Origin: Chrysomallon squamiferum
Taxonomy: Eukaryota > Mollusca > Gastropoda > Neomphalida > Peltospiridae
Reading direction: 5' to 3'
DNA: 62,000 nucleotides
Assembly (NCBI GenBank): GCA_012295275.1
Contig: CM022677.1
Coordinates: forward strand, 14,179,332 to 14,241,331
The notes beneath the pieces are model-generated. The model saw only the letters and a list, made by a program, of their open reading frames with translations. It did no database searches and was not told the DNA's origin. Of the stretch, positions 1 through 12,395 are shown piece by piece. Positions within the stretch are counted from its first letter, which is position 1. Each line of letters opens with the position of its first letter. The position numbers were made by a program, and so were the translations under genes.

Positions 1-24
1 TAGTAGTAGTAGTAGTAGTAGTAT
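1..24. repeat. (TAG)n microsatellite
   Basis: Eight copies of a TAG triplet open the window, followed by short TTAA/TTTA-rich runs to about position 79. Confidence 0.9.
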
Positions 25-80
25 TAATTAATTAATTAACTAATTGACTGATCGATCATTTATTTATTTATTTATTTAAG

Positions 81-1429
81 CTCAAAAGGGAGGTCACATT
101 TCAATTCTGAGTTCTGTTTCTGAAAGTCTCAAAACCTTTAAAGAAATTCTTCAGACAGAGATGGATGATATGATTGAGCAACATCGCCAAGCCGTCGACA
201 TCAACATCGTTGACATTGCAGAAGAGGTCAGAAGGATTGGTAACACACTAATCACAGATTTTACTGCCGCAGTCCACAAAGAACAAGACAGGTTAATAAG
301 AGAAATAGAAAAATCTCAGAACTTTGTAAACTCAGAAATAGACAAATTATTCAATCAACACAAACATCTGATTGAGGAAAACGAAAAAATGATAAAACTG
401 GGGAAAGATTTGCTGACAAGAAAATCAGAGTCAGATATAAAAATTAAGATTTCAAAATTCACCAAACTTCAAAACACAACTTCCGAGTTTCTGTCCAAAT
501 CTCGTTCCCGAATAGAAAAAGCAAAGTTTAAAATAAATCTGATAAAATCTAATAAAAAGGCAGAAATGTCAGTCCACATTGGAGAATTATCCACAAACAT
601 CCAAACAGACACACTCAAACCCAAAGACACCATTAACACAAAAACACAAGAAGATAAAGAAAATCCTTGTCTGTTTTCTATGCTGCTGTCAGGTGCAGAC
701 AAAAGTAAAATTGTTGTTAGTGATAGCAGCAATGAATGTGTAAAATGTTTTTGTTTAGAAACAAAATCACTGATAAACAAACACGTAACTTCCTCTCAAC
801 CATGGGGTCTTGCTGAATCACGTGATCAGGAGGGTGATGTTGTTGTTGTTGTTGCTCTGCCATATAAAAAGCAAATATTATTTTTAAATTTGAAAACGTT
901 CAAACTGATCAAAACAATTACGATTGATAAACAGTATCGGTATGTCGCTGTGTTACCTGGCAACCGTCTCGCGGTCACTGAGTTCTTCGGTCAGTGCTTG
1001 GACATTCTGACAGACAGTGGCCAGCTCATTAAATCTATCTCAACAGATTTGATACCCAGACCGTCATATCTCACAGTTCACGATCAATGTCTGATTGTTG
1101 TGTCAAATGTAAACAGTTTAGTTTGTGTGACGTCATCAGGTGACGTTAAATGGGAATCACGTGATTCAGACAAACTGAGAGACCTGACAGGTGTTACATG
1201 TGACAGGGAGGGAAATATTTTTGTCTGTGATTTTGATAGAGATTGTGTTGTTCAGTTGTCACGAGATGGTAACATTACAAGTGACATCTTCACTGACAAG
1301 GATGGACTGTCCGAACCTTTGTCTGTCTGTTGCGATGACAACAAAATGTACGTGGGACAGCGCAACACTGGGCAAATAAAAATATTTACATGGTGTAAAA
1401 AGGTAAATTCAACCTGTCTGCTCAGTTAG
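81..1429 (+). CDS. TRIM/NHL-like protein, C-terminal exon (partial gene)
   Basis: The frame is open from a stop at 77-79 to TAG at 1427-1429. An ATG lies at 161, but the in-frame sequence before it also looks coding, and an AG at 79-80 after a T-rich stretch would serve as a splice acceptor, so I start the exon at 81. The first ~150 residues after the ATG are charged and helical (coiled coil). The last ~240 form repeated strands of the type seen in the six-bladed propeller of molluscan TRIM56/TRIM71-like proteins, including blade-like pieces such as GVTCDREGNIFVCDFDRDCV and PLSVCCDDNKMYVG. RING and B-box domains, if present, would be upstream of the window. Proteins of this shape are usually cytoplasmic ubiquitin ligases with roles in immunity or RNA control; that is family knowledge. 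A donor-like AAG/GTAAAT at 1400-1408 allows a different last exon. Confidence 0.72.
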
Positions 1430-1707
1430 GTTCACTTTAACTGTTTTGAAGTTGAAAGTCAACAGACATTTCTTTCTTTACACGAATGTATCCGAGTTGA
1501 TAAATAAACAGAATACTAGTTATATTATTTATTTACTAATTAATTTAGTTATTTTGTTTATTTTGATCTTTTTTATTAAATATATTAATTAATTAATTAT
1601 TATTTTTTTAATTATTACTATTAGTCTCGTTCAAAAATTCTGAATTCCAAGATAAATTTCAAAACAAAATCTGATTTACTTTTAAAATGTTCACCGTTTT
1701 GTCATTT

Positions 1708-1814
<107 letters not shown>

Positions 1815-2212
1815 ATTCTATTATTTTGTAGTTTATTTCACAGTAAGTTATGGTTCTTAAAATATATGTATACATACTCCAGTGTAATTAAAATAAAACT
1901 GAAATAAATATTTATATGATAAAAATAAAATTCTTCTTTCATTATTTCTTTTAAATTATAAAGCTATTTTACATTGTTTGTTAATATATGTCTGTCTGTC
2001 TGTGAAATGTAATTAATGTGTATACCATTTAGTACAAAGTAGTTATCTTGTTATAAATTTATTATTAATAGCTAATACAGATTATTGTTGTTGTTTTTTT
2101 GGTGTGGAGATTCCATGCGTAGCCTACTCAACTATTCTACTTCATTCTCTTCCTTTTATTCTGCCTGACATACGTTTTTAAAATCAAAACATGAAAGAAA
2201 CGGAATCGAAGA

Positions 2213-2218
<6 letters not shown>

Positions 2219-2294
<76 letters not shown>
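2219..2294. repeat. (TC)n microsatellite
   Basis: About 38 TC copies, followed directly by CA/CT-rich sequence to 2360. Confidence 0.97.
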
Positions 2295-2297
<3 letters not shown>

Positions 2298-3352
2298 CAC
2301 ACATACACTCACACACTCTCATTCAAACACATACACACACACACACACATACACACACATCCAATAAAAATGAAATAGGAGAAACAACCGCACGAACGAA
2401 AAGTGAAAATATAAAAACATAAATAAAAAAGATGACTAAATATGAAACTGGAGACCTCACTGGAGATCTACAGACGTTTTAAATTCGAGTTTTAAATGGG
2501 GGTCATGTTTTGTCTTTATTTAATGAGTACGTTGAAGTTAGTTTCACATGTTTACTACTATTTCTATTAATGACGCCGTCGTTGCCTTTGTAACGACGTT
2601 GTTCCTAGTTTTATTCGAGTACTTCTCATTAGTCTTCAGCGCTTTTTATTAATTATTACTCATATTTTCTGAGCGGGTACATCACATATTAAAATAAATT
2701 ATTGTAATTTTTATTGATGTGGACGTCGTTGCCCCTAACGTTATTGGTTTACTCCTCCTTATTCCTTTTCGTTTTTTTTTTTTTTTTATAAATAATTATG
2801 CCTATTCGCTGGGTTCCTTCATTATTCACGCGTCATTATTCACTGGGTTTATCTTCTCTGTGACTTCTGATGTTCCATGCAAGGTGTGTCAGCCAAAGGG
2901 ACGCAACTTGAGGTTTGTCTGCTTCAGCTTTTCGTTTCAGTTTTGGTTCACTGTTATTTGAGTTTTGGCTGTAGCTTGTAATAAACAACTTGTTCAGTCT
3001 TCACAGTTTATGTTAAAAACAATAATAAAGAACACAACAAATTCAAAACACACTTTTGATATTTTTGTTTACAAATAACTGCCAGTTCACAGCAACAAGG
3101 TAAGGCTATGAGTATCACAGCCAATATTCAAGTGTAAAAAGCAAATACAAGAAATCGTGAAACAAAAAATTGCAAAAAGAAAAGAAAAAAATTATGGCTA
3201 GTGTTAATGGCTTATAGATAATATGAATTATATTTGACAAACAACTAAAAAAAAATAATAAAAAATATGGTTTGTTAAATGATTATAAAAATATGTAACA
3301 CACATTTCAAAATCATTGGTGATAAATAATAATGAAATAGTGAAACATATGT

Positions 3353-3422
3353 ACAACCTGTGTCATGTGACAGCATCACCAGGCAGATTAATACTGTGAT
3401 ACTGTCACATGACACAGATTGT
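3353..3422. repeat. 21-bp inverted repeat / stem-loop
   Basis: The arm at 3353-3373 is the reverse complement of 3402-3422 with one mismatch; the 28-bp spacer contains CACCAGGCAG. The core TGTCATGTGACAG is itself nearly self-complementary. It may be the tip of a small foldback element or a hairpin transcript; nothing decides between these. Confidence 0.75.
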
Positions 3423-3835
3423 ATAAGTTGTATTGTTTATTATTACTTTACCTGGAGATGGTGGCTCCCCCTGTCTGCCTATTTTTTGTAAGTATCTGGA
3501 TTTACAAAAATTATTTTAAATAAATAAATAAATTATAATAAATAAATAAATAAATTTATATTAAAAAATAATTTAAAAAAAAAGAAGAAAACAGAACAAT
3601 CTAAATATGAATTATAGAACAATGAGAACAAAATATGTTGATGAAAACTGATACGTTTCAAATTTAATTACTAATAATAATAATAATAATAATTCAAGAA
3701 AGAAAATCAAAATCAAAATAGAATATTACATGTATACAAAAAAATTAGATATTGACCAGTTTTTACATTATAAATTACTATTCTCCATGGCTCCAGCTTA
3801 GTTCTCCCAGGTTTATATGCTTACGGTATTGGTGT

Positions 3836-3870
3836 AATCCTAACTCTAATCCTAACCCTAATCCTAATAA
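3836..3870. repeat. Short telomere-like (CCTAA/CCCTAA) run
   Basis: Several consecutive units of CTAAT-C and CCTAACCC type resemble degenerate TTAGGG telomere repeats read on the other strand. It is very short and may be chance. Confidence 0.4.
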
Positions 3871-5909
3871 TGCTTTATAGCATCTTTAATTTATTGTAAC
3901 AATTAACCACTTATTAAGTTTATCAACAAATTTTCCATGAAAATTAATTAAATGCTCTAGATAGTGTTTTGACTGTACATGTATGTAATAATACATAAAG
4001 CTTAAACACTTAAATCTGAGAATAACAGATTTCAATATTTCTGGTCCATTAAATTTAGCAATGGCTTAATTTAGATTAATAATAATAATTAGCAGGGCTT
4101 TAAAAATAAGAAAATTAATAAACAAGTAGCAAGCTAAATTAACCTGCAAATAAAGATTTATAATAAAATTTACCAGAAAAGATAATAACAAAATGGTGAT
4201 TTCTAACTACATTATTAATATTATTTTGATGCATGTTTCAATATGGTATACATTCTGAAAATTCTGCTTACATTCATGTGTGCACTTTGTTAAAAAATTC
4301 AAAAACTGAAATATTTAGAATTATATTTTATATTATAATTATTAAAAACAATAAATTACTAATCTGACATATTAAAAGAATAACTTTAATTCATGGATTT
4401 CAAAAAAGGTTTATTTTTATTTTTATTTTATTATTATTATTTGTTTTGTTTTTTAAAGTTCTACAGTCACTATTTTTGATAAGTGATGAAAATTCTGTAA
4501 ATAAGCAAAGTGAGAATTAAGTGAAAAGCAAAAAGGTTTTTAGATAAGATAATAATAATAATAAAGATAATAATGCTACACATTTTTTTTAAAAACCTCC
4601 AAGAACTGATTAAATTTAAAAAAGTAAAGTTAATACAGATGACAGAATAATGAAAACAAGTGTGGTTGACTAAATGAAGAAATGATAAATATGTTTTAAA
4701 CTAATGGATGATAAAATTAGTTAATTTTACTTATAAAAATTGAACTTAATGAATATGTGTGATGCTGTAATTTATATATTCCATGTTGACTGGTACCAGC
4801 ATTTCCTAATAATAAAGAATAACAATATTTTAACAGGCTTGTATATAAAGGATGACATACCCAATATTTTATTTTATTTTTTATTTTAATTTATCTATAT
4901 ATCACAAAATATCAGAAATGTAAACCAAAACCTCACAGACTGAGTAAATTAGTGTATAATGCTGGCATACTCAGTCTGTTAAAGCCGTTTGTATGGAGGA
5001 ATGATGTTAATGATGGAAAAATAAATATAGAGATGAAAGAATAACAAATAAATAAATAAAATAATAATAAAAATATAAGAAGAATTAAAAAAATCATAAG
5101 ATAAAGAAAATATAATGATTGTGGACACCAGAAACAAGAATAAAACAATGCTAATGGAAATATGGAAATAATGAAGTATTCTAAGTTATCATGCACTCTA
5201 ACCACTGAGCCAGTCTATCCATCACTTAACTATAAGATTAACACAGTTGATTAAGTGAATACTCTCGGAGTAGAGTTTGATTTGTTTAGTTCTGAATCTC
5301 GACTCAGTTTTGTGAAAGCTAATGAGTACTTGGTTTTCGTGACATTTGACTTCCATTACCATAGCGAGATGCTGAATTAACATTAATAAAAATAATAATA
5401 AACCCTGCAATGTAAGCTGTCTGATGAAATAAATCTTCATAAGATTTAACTGAGGAGCACTCATTTAAAATTAACTTTCTTTATTGAGAGCTTCTGAAAT
5501 ACTGACATTATATAAGGATCTTCAAAAAACCTGAAAGCTTCCATTTTAAATAATAAAAATATATTTACATAGGTAAAAGCATTCATCAGTCTGTACACTA
5601 AAACTGAATATTACAAATATAAATTTTTCCAGTACAATAACAAATTTCATAAATTCATATAATAAAAGATATAATACAATTTTTGGCTTGCAATGTACAT
5701 TTTTTTAACATAAAATCCTGAACCATAACTAAAAACTCTCACAAAACTTACTTTCTGTTTCCTAACCATTCAGAAGATGTCAGTTTTATCAAGTGGAAAT
5801 AGTTGATGGTAGAATGTTTTGATGAGGTGTAGATTGCATAAAGAATTAGCTATTCCTAACCCATCTTTCAAACAAATAAATAACAATGAGGCAATACATA
5901 TTTAATAAC

Positions 5910-5912
<3 letters not shown>

Positions 5913-5968
<56 letters not shown>
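5913..5968. repeat. (AG)28 microsatellite
   Basis: Uninterrupted AG dinucleotide array. Confidence 0.97.
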
Positions 5969-5970
<2 letters not shown>

Positions 5971-6123
5971 GTAACAAAAAGCCTGACCTAATAATAAAAT
6001 ACGAATTTGTCCATTATGAAACATAAAATTTAAAAACAACAAATCTGTCACTATTAACATTCATAAAGTTAATGCTAAATTTTAAAGTTACCATCTGATG
6101 TATTATTTTATTTACAAAAATTA

Positions 6124-6262
6124 CTAAACTAACCCATGAAATTTGAGAGATTGCCGACAACTGAAACCATAGACAACAGCTACAGTACATCCATCTCCAG
6201 TGTATTTTAGTGTGTCTGTCATCACAGGAACAGTGACACTGTGTGAAAGCTGACAGTTCCAT
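6124..6262 (-). CDS. Last exon of an unrecognised three-exon gene
   Basis: On the minus strand an acceptor (pyrimidine-rich, ending ACCAG) is followed by one base and 45 codons to a TAG at 6124-6126. The frame begins WNCQLSHSVTVPVM and ends FHGLV. The single leading base completes a codon with the two bases left over by the exon at 7026-7105, which supports joining them. Another frame of the same stretch is also open but gives a Cys/Trp-rich peptide with no splice agreement. I do not recognise the family. Confidence 0.5.
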
Positions 6263-6378
6263 CTGGTTACAGGAAAGTTAAACATTTTAAAATACTCATA
6301 AAATATGATGCTTTTTCTTCTTTTGTTTTAACATATAGAAATTTACCACAAAATAATCACATTTTTCAATTCTTTAAC

Positions 6379-6591
6379 CTAAAAGATAACGGATTTGGTT
6401 TTTTGCCTAGCTTGTCCCTTGATTCTGTCTGCCAAATCAACAAAATGCCTCATGGTTACAGGTTCTTGTTTTACAGAATGATCTGGCAACACACGTCTAG
6501 TGGCAAAGTTCAAAGTTGCCAAATAAAACAAGTCCCTTTTTTTCTTATAAAAGCCTGGAGATTCTTTTGTTAGGAGAGAATTGTGGAACCA
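6379..6591 (-). CDS. Open segment of unknown origin inside the intron
   Basis: A 70-codon minus-strand frame, open between a TGA at 6592-6594 and a TAG at 6379-6381, reads like real protein (contains LFYLATLNFATRRVLPDHSV and a basic end). It has no ATG at its start and does not fit the phase of the neighbouring exons, so it is either an alternative last exon or a fragment of a mobile element. Function unknown. Confidence 0.3.
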   Translation of the reverse strand, partial: WFHNSLLTKESPGFYKKKRDLFYLATLNFATRRVLPDHSVKQEPVTMRHFVDLADRIKGQARQKTKSVIF

Positions 6592-7025
6592 TCACTGTCC
6601 CCTAAACACACCTGGTAACTAGTTATTTATATATTTGCTGGTTTCATTGTATTAACCCATATGTGATTGATGTGACAGATGACAATATTTCTATTTGATC
6701 TATCTTAGTCTTTACTACTGAATGTTCAACGTTAGTGCGAATACAGTTTTTAAAAGTGCTTGTGTTTGTTCTGTTCTAGTGTTATAATATATAGCATACT
6801 GATACTGACCACTAGAGCAAACCAACTCAGGTAGCACCTCCCTGAGACAGATACACATTTACAACTTAGGGGAATTCCCATGGCACCATGTAAAGCATTA
6901 TAATGATAATGTTAATACTAATAATAACAATCATAATTAACAAAACAGCAAATAACTGATTATTATTACACTGTTTTATTGTTAATTAAGAATTTTCTCA
7001 AAGACATAAAATAAAATAAACTCAC

Positions 7026-7105
7026 AATTCAGAATGCATGAGAATGGTTTCTTTAACAGCTGATTCATCCTTTTCCATGATGTAAGTTACCTTTCTAGAC
7101 AGCAC
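7026..7105 (-). CDS. Middle exon of an unrecognised three-exon gene
   Basis: The coding frame VLSRKVTYIMEKDESAV... ends at a consensus donor (GTGAGT, plus strand 7020-7025) with two bases left over. An acceptor AG at 7106-7107 keeps the frame of the preceding exon. A stronger-looking acceptor at 7122-7123 would begin the exon earlier but breaks that frame, so the start is uncertain by 16 bases. Flanking DNA is AT-rich and stop-filled, so the open stretch stands out. No known domain is visible. Confidence 0.55.
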
Positions 7106-7308
7106 CTCAGTAAATATTGACCTACAGAAAATATTTAATATCAGTAGTAAGTATAAAGTTTATTAATTTTAATAAAAACATGATATTTTTTTATCAGTCT
7201 ACATTTGTTCGACAAACACATTTTTCTGCTTATTATCATTTGTTCATATTTCAGTTATTTTTATTTATGGATTAAATTAGCCAAGACACAGGTACACACA
7301 CATACAGC

Positions 7309-7314
<6 letters not shown>

Positions 7315-7344
<30 letters not shown>

Positions 7345-7458
7345 CACACATATATATATATATATATATACACTCTCTCTCTCACACAGGCATATATATA
7401 TACTCTCTCTCACACACACATATATATATATATACACACACTCTCTCTCTCTCTCTCA
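7315..7458. repeat. Compound CT/CA/TA microsatellite
   Basis: Alternating blocks of CT, CA and TA dinucleotides inside the intron of the minus-strand gene. The 85-codon open frame across it is a simple translation of the repeats. Confidence 0.95.
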
Positions 7459-7635
7459 TTGACTTTGTAAAGTAATCAGTATCTCTAGGTAAAGATTTAA
7501 GGCAACTAAGTAAACTTTAGTTTTGACAAAACAGATTAGTTGTGTGTTATCACTAACAATAACAAGCTCAAAAGACAGGACAAAAATTTCAAACACGATT
7601 TGTAGAAATTCTAATTTTCAGTATACAATCTAGTG

Positions 7636-7638
<3 letters not shown>

Positions 7639-7673
<35 letters not shown>
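7639..7673. repeat. (CA)17 microsatellite
   Basis: Uninterrupted CA array immediately beside the exon at 7687-7775. Confidence 0.95.
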
Positions 7674-7675
<2 letters not shown>

Positions 7676-7686
7676 CTAAAACATAC

Positions 7687-7775
7687 CCTGGCACTGTTGA
7701 GAGATTTCTGAAAACATTCTAACACAGACCTGACACATCTCTTGATACCAGACTGTTGATAAGATGTTGCATCAT
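7687..7775 (-). CDS. Upstream exon of an unrecognised three-exon gene
   Basis: On the minus strand a good acceptor (TTATTTTCCAG) precedes 89 bases ending in AGG/GTATGT, a good donor. The open frame runs through DATSYQQSGIKRCVRSV and ends on a full codon, which joins in frame to the exon at 7026-7105. Earlier exons must lie at higher coordinates or outside the window; none was recognised between 7.8 and 9 kb. I cannot name the protein. Confidence 0.55.
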
Positions 7776-9390
7776 CTGGAAAATAACATAATAATTATAA
7801 AATAATAATATTTTTTTAACGAATTTTAATCATAGACGATGATAACAATTAATATCAATAATAACCTTAACAACAACAATAGTAGTAGTAATAGTAGTAA
7901 TAATACATTAATAGTAAAAATAGGAATAATAACACAACAATAACAGTAATAATAATTTACTATATACATTTTGAAAATGATTTTCATCTATTACTGATTA
8001 TAATATTTGTTAATGAGAAAAAGAAGGAATGAATGTTTTATTCAACAACATGTATATAGCATTTATTTTTGTTTTATGAAGGAATGTGGTAACTATACTG
8101 TAGAAAAAAGTGTCATGACGGGAAACACTAATTTCTTCATTTTCAAAGCATTTATTTTTTCTATTTTTGATGAATAATTATAAGTTTTATATAAAGTCTG
8201 AAACTTGAGGTAATTCAAACAAAATGACAATGCACATAATAATTAGAATATATATTTTGAAATATTTGAAATTTATAAAGAATTTTCTTCAAATGCTTTC
8301 TGCAAAATCCATGCCGGCGGTGAATTTAATTTGGCCTGGCAAACATCAAAAATAAATGTTAATAATGATATGAAGAAGAAAATGAAAAACAGTAATAATG
8401 ATTTTAAAAATAATAATAATAAAAATTAAAGCTCGTAATAGTAGTAATAATAATAATAATAAAAAGAAGATGAAGAAAAAGAAAAAAAACATTCCGTGGT
8501 AAGAATTTCAGCCAGGACGTGACGTTCTCTCTCTTTTAAAATTCGCGCGAATCTCCGAATCGGAGTCGCGCAAAATTCGCGCAAAATAAAACATCCGAAT
8601 CCATTTGGATTTGCATCATACATTTCAAAAATTCTATTAAACTGAATAATCAACAGTAAAACATTACCAAATTAAAAGCAAAAAAGTGTATTATCCATAG
8701 GAATCTGTGTATGTTCAAAACATCGTGGTTTATCGAGACTAGTCTGGCCTGAGGCCTAGCGGTGGTTGACCCATTTCTATGAACCAAATTACCAAGAAAC
8801 AGAACCGAAAGGAACATGTTTGTTTTACCGCATCTAAATTTTCGGAAGGCGAACTTCCTCGATCCCCATATGCAGAGACTTGTCCTAACCTTCCGTCAGT
8901 TGATCTTCCGCTATCTTTAATATCACAACAATCATGACGTTGATCGAGGTATAACACAGTTGTGGCTAAACACCTTTCAAACAATCAGAGGCTGAGAACT
9001 GTCACAGGATCAGTATACGTACACTTCCCCTACAGAGTAATATAAGAAATTGTTATAATTCATATAATTTAAAAAAAAAAAAAAAAATAGTCTTTGTGTG
9101 TTTTTATTTTTATTATGTATATATTGATCAAAATCTGTTTTTGTTGTCTGTCAACCAGCAAAAGATAATCTATATATATACACACACACACACATTATTA
9201 CACATCTTGTTCGAGTTTATGAAAACAAACATTAAAAGCACTAGAATCAAAAATCAAAAATATCCCACATCCCTTTGTGTGAATAATCCAGTAATTGATA
9301 ACAGTAAAATTTAAATAATAACAGAAACATTAGTTATTTATTTTTAACAGTTTATTATTTTTATTATTTTATTTGTATTTTTATTTTCAG
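7776..9390. other. AT-rich sequence with dispersed-repeat traces
   Basis: No gene supported. The stretch around 8031-8060 resembles the start of a repeat I remember from gastropod genomes, and 8310-8345 (CCGGCGGTGAATTT region) is a GC-rich island of probable repeat origin. Frames at 8426-8984 are open but show no domain or clear splice pair. Confidence 0.4.
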
Positions 9391-9468
9391 AATACACATA
9401 CAGCTCTAATTGATGTGCTGATGTTGGCTAGTGAAGTTGTTTCAGTACAAGGTGCTGTCCAGCACTGA
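9391..9468 (+). CDS. Small terminal exon, unknown gene
   Basis: A strong acceptor (T-rich tract ending TTTTCAG at 9384-9390) is followed by 25 in-frame codons, NTHTALIDVLMLASEV..., to TGA at 9466-9468. The peptide looks like an amphipathic helix. Upstream exons were not found and no domain is recognisable, so this may also be a remnant. Confidence 0.4.
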   Translation, partial: NTHTALIDVLMLASEVVSVQGAVQH

Positions 9469-9501
9469 GGATAAAGTTTGCTGCCACTGGAATTATTCTA
9501 A

Positions 9502-9540
<39 letters not shown>

Positions 9541-9541
<1 letters not shown>

Positions 9542-9900
9542 TCAGTCTTTTTTGTCTATTGACAAACACGTAATACAGAGTTATTTCCCTTAGAACATTA
9601 ATGCATATGCATTGTCGAGCTAAATTCGGTTTACTACATTTAGATGAAATCGGCTAATTCTATAAATGTTTTAGAGCTAAATATTCTAATACGATAAATT
9701 AAATTCAACAGTTAATAAAGAGCCAATTTTCATTATTTGTTGCTTTATCTGATTTCTTATTATAACTTAATTAATTATTGAAAAATTCCTATTTCGCTTA
9801 AAACATTTAATTGTTATTTTATTTCTTTTTCGATTTGTCTCTTCAGTAAAAACAATGAATTTGTATACAACATTTACACTATAAATCTCGAGCAGTCACG
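9541..9900 (+). repeat. Dispersed repeat copy A (CTCAGTCTTTTTTG ... AGAGTTATTTCCCTT)
   Basis: This segment begins with CTCAGTCTTTTTTG and AGAGTTATTTCCCTTAGA. It aligns by eye with 11188-11560 in the same orientation and with about 41480-41760 in reverse orientation, including the later ATTTCGCTTAAAACATTTAAT part. It is a multi-copy sequence of unknown type. Confidence 0.6.
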
Positions 9901-10228
9901 ATCACTCTGGGTTTCTTCGTGTGATATCTGCTTTGGTTTTGTATAATATAAATAAGTGAATAGTTCTTATTTAAAACTGTCATTTTTTATTCAGTAGTAA
10001 ACGTGGAATAAAAACTTATTTGTAGAAAACCCAACGTGTCACGCGAGTCTCAATTACGTCATTAGTTTTACACACTACGATGTAAAACAAGTTTCTAAGG
10101 CGGAGACAATGTTCAATCCTTTTTTAAAAATAAAATAAACTATACAGGAAAAGCTGAAGATGTTGAAGTGAATATAAACTACTCTGCTGGATAAGCTTAA
10201 TGGTTATTGTTTTCTTTTTCTTTTTTTA

Positions 10229-10289
<61 letters not shown>

Positions 10290-10290
10290 G
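10229..10290. repeat. (ATT)n microsatellite at the edge of the inverted duplication
   Basis: About 20 ATT triplets. Detectable similarity to the 38.6-42.2 kb arm begins immediately after it. Confidence 0.95.
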
Positions 10291-11678
10291 AAAACGTGAG
10301 AAGAATGGTGAAAACTGAGATACACTTTACCTGAACAAGAAAACTTTGTGACATACTATATCATCGCTGCTTTATTATCAATGTTTTCTACAATGTTTTA
10401 TAACAAAAGTACTGAAGCTGTAAATACAGCGACCCCTGTGCATATCTCTAAAATCTGAGAGATAGACAGGTAGACAGACGGACAGACAGAGAGAGAGAGA
10501 GAAATAAAAAAGCCAAAACTGAACTGAGTAATTAATGTGACCAATAAAAGAAAAGATGTGAAAAGCGAGGTTAATGTGATATTATATTATAACGCTTATA
10601 CAAACATTTTCTTACAAGTTCATTTGCCTATCAAATATTACTTAACTTCATATGTAAACACCATCTCAGTTATATCAACTTAACAACATATCCTCTAAGG
10701 CAAACAGGTATACCAAAATCTTTCTTTTCTCTCTGTGTGTATATGTGTGTGTGAGTGCGTGTGTGCGTGCGTGCGTGTGTGTGTGTGTGTGTCTATCTGT
10801 TGATAATTGTTTCTTTATAATGACAAGTCAATATCTGACATAACGACGTTAATGATAAAAACAACAATAATTGCAATAATACTACTTAAAATGATTTAAA
10901 AAAATTAATAATAATAAAGAAAAAATACTCAAACAAGGGAAAAAGAAAAGATTAAGAAAGGAAATAAAATGTTATTTCAGGGATATATTTATTATAAAGA
11001 AACAGTTACATTAAACAGAAACAAAAATAATAATATGTAGGTTTAAATAAAATCATTTTAGTGAAGTTAGTAAATTCAGTGAATGAAACACATTCAGGAG
11101 GCTTAAGATGCCACTAGTAATCGTTCGTGTGTGTGTGTGTTTGTGTGTCAGAGAGAGAGTGTGTGTGTGTGTGTGTGTGTTTTGTTCGACACTCAGTCTT
11201 TTTTGTATATTTACCAAAATAGTGTTAAATAGAGTTCTTTCCCTTAGACCGGGAACTGCTGAAATAGATTATTCCTCGCATATGTGAGGTGACGGTAAAT
11301 TAGAGTTGCTGCTTTAAGATGAAAAGAACTAATTCTGTATAATGTTTTGTAGCAGACAGAACCAGCTTATTAACATTCCCTGCGTTTTCTTTGTCTTTTA
11401 AATAACCAGTTTCCTATATTTTTTATTTATTTAATGTTATTATTATGTATTGAATTATTGTACAATGCCTATTTCATTTAATGTTTTTCATTCAGTTTTA
11501 TTTAGTTTATTTATTTTGGTTGAAAAAGAAAGAAAGACGCGGGAGATCACGGCTTGGTAATATGAATAACCATCCTTATCAGTTAAATCATAGAAGGTTC
11601 AGAAAAGAGACGTAAAATAATTGAATTTGGAAGTTTAAAAACTTCCGAGAGCTCACGGAAACTTCCGATCGAAATGCA

Positions 11679-11795
11679 ATATGGCAACATCGAACGCCGA
11701 TCAGTGTTTATGTACTTTTAAACATGTAGTCCTTTATAATGCAGTCAATTCTATTTGGATTATGAAAAGTAATTTGTGGAAGTATGTCAAATAAC
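11679..11795 (+). CDS. Possible first exon MATSNADQC..., duplicated
   Basis: ATG GCA ... opens a 38-codon frame beginning MATSNADQCLCTFK. The same start, MAASNADQC then TFK, is seen on the minus strand near 41217 in the other arm. The shared start and surroundings suggest a transcribed gene start, but the second copy stops after 12 codons. No domain is visible. The coordinates cover the left copy only. Confidence 0.3.
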
Positions 11796-12206
11796 CAATG
11801 CCTCTGATACATAGATGTCTACTACTGAGAAGTAATAAAGGTAGGAACATTTTTTTGTTGTTGTTTTAGTTTGTACCGTTGACGTAATGTACCATCTTGT
11901 ATCGATTTCGTATTATGCATTTTTTCAGATATTATTAGACGTCACCAGCGGAAAAAAAAAAAAAAAAAAAAAATGTAATCAATAAATACAAAAAAAAAAA
12001 AAAATACAAAAAAAATAAATAAAGAAATAAAGAAAAGAAAAATATTAAAATAAAATTAAAAAATTAAGTTTAAATTGTTTGTTATTTATTATTAAAATCT
12101 ATTACAATAAGAGACGGATGATGTTTATTTATAATAATTTCTTTCTAACATTACAGACAATTAAACACAATGGAAAATAGTTATTATTTCTATTAAATTT
12201 TAACAG

Positions 12207-12281
12207 AAAAGACATGATTCTGGAATCAGCTTCAGTTACAAGAATATGGAGAAGACTATAATGATTACTTCAAACAGTTGA
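12207..12281 (+). CDS. Duplicated small exon (RHDSGISFSYKNMEKTI)
   Basis: After an acceptor (TTTTAACAG) the frame KRHDSGISFSYKNMEKTI... runs to a TGA at about 12279. The minus strand near 40020-40080 has the matching exon, again after an AG acceptor, with RHDSGIGFSYKNMEKTI. Eighteen residues are nearly identical although surrounding DNA has changed more. A second overlapping frame is also open, so coding status is uncertain. Confidence 0.35.
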   Translation, partial: KRHDSGISFSYKNMEKTIMITSNS

Positions 12282-12395
12282 GATATCTACTGATATAAAC
12301 TAATTATGGATTTTTCTTTCCAAAGCAGTTTCCAGACAGAGAAGATGTTGACACTATACGTCAGTGTTGATTGATTGTTCTCCAATAGTTAACAG

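Larger units (their letters stand above)
3423..6110. other. AT-rich intergenic or intronic sequence
   Basis: No gene could be supported. A degenerate CCTAA run lies at 3836-3870 and an AG array at 5913-5968. Open frames at 4933-5464 are hydrophobic translations of AT-rich DNA without splice or codon support. Confidence 0.5.

Noticed and set aside
3836-3870. Interstitial telomere
   Set aside because: Only a few degenerate units; too short to claim a telomere fusion.
4933-5464. Two hydrophobic minus-strand frames of 80-90 codons
   Set aside because: Composition follows AT-rich DNA; no ATG context, splice signals or domain.
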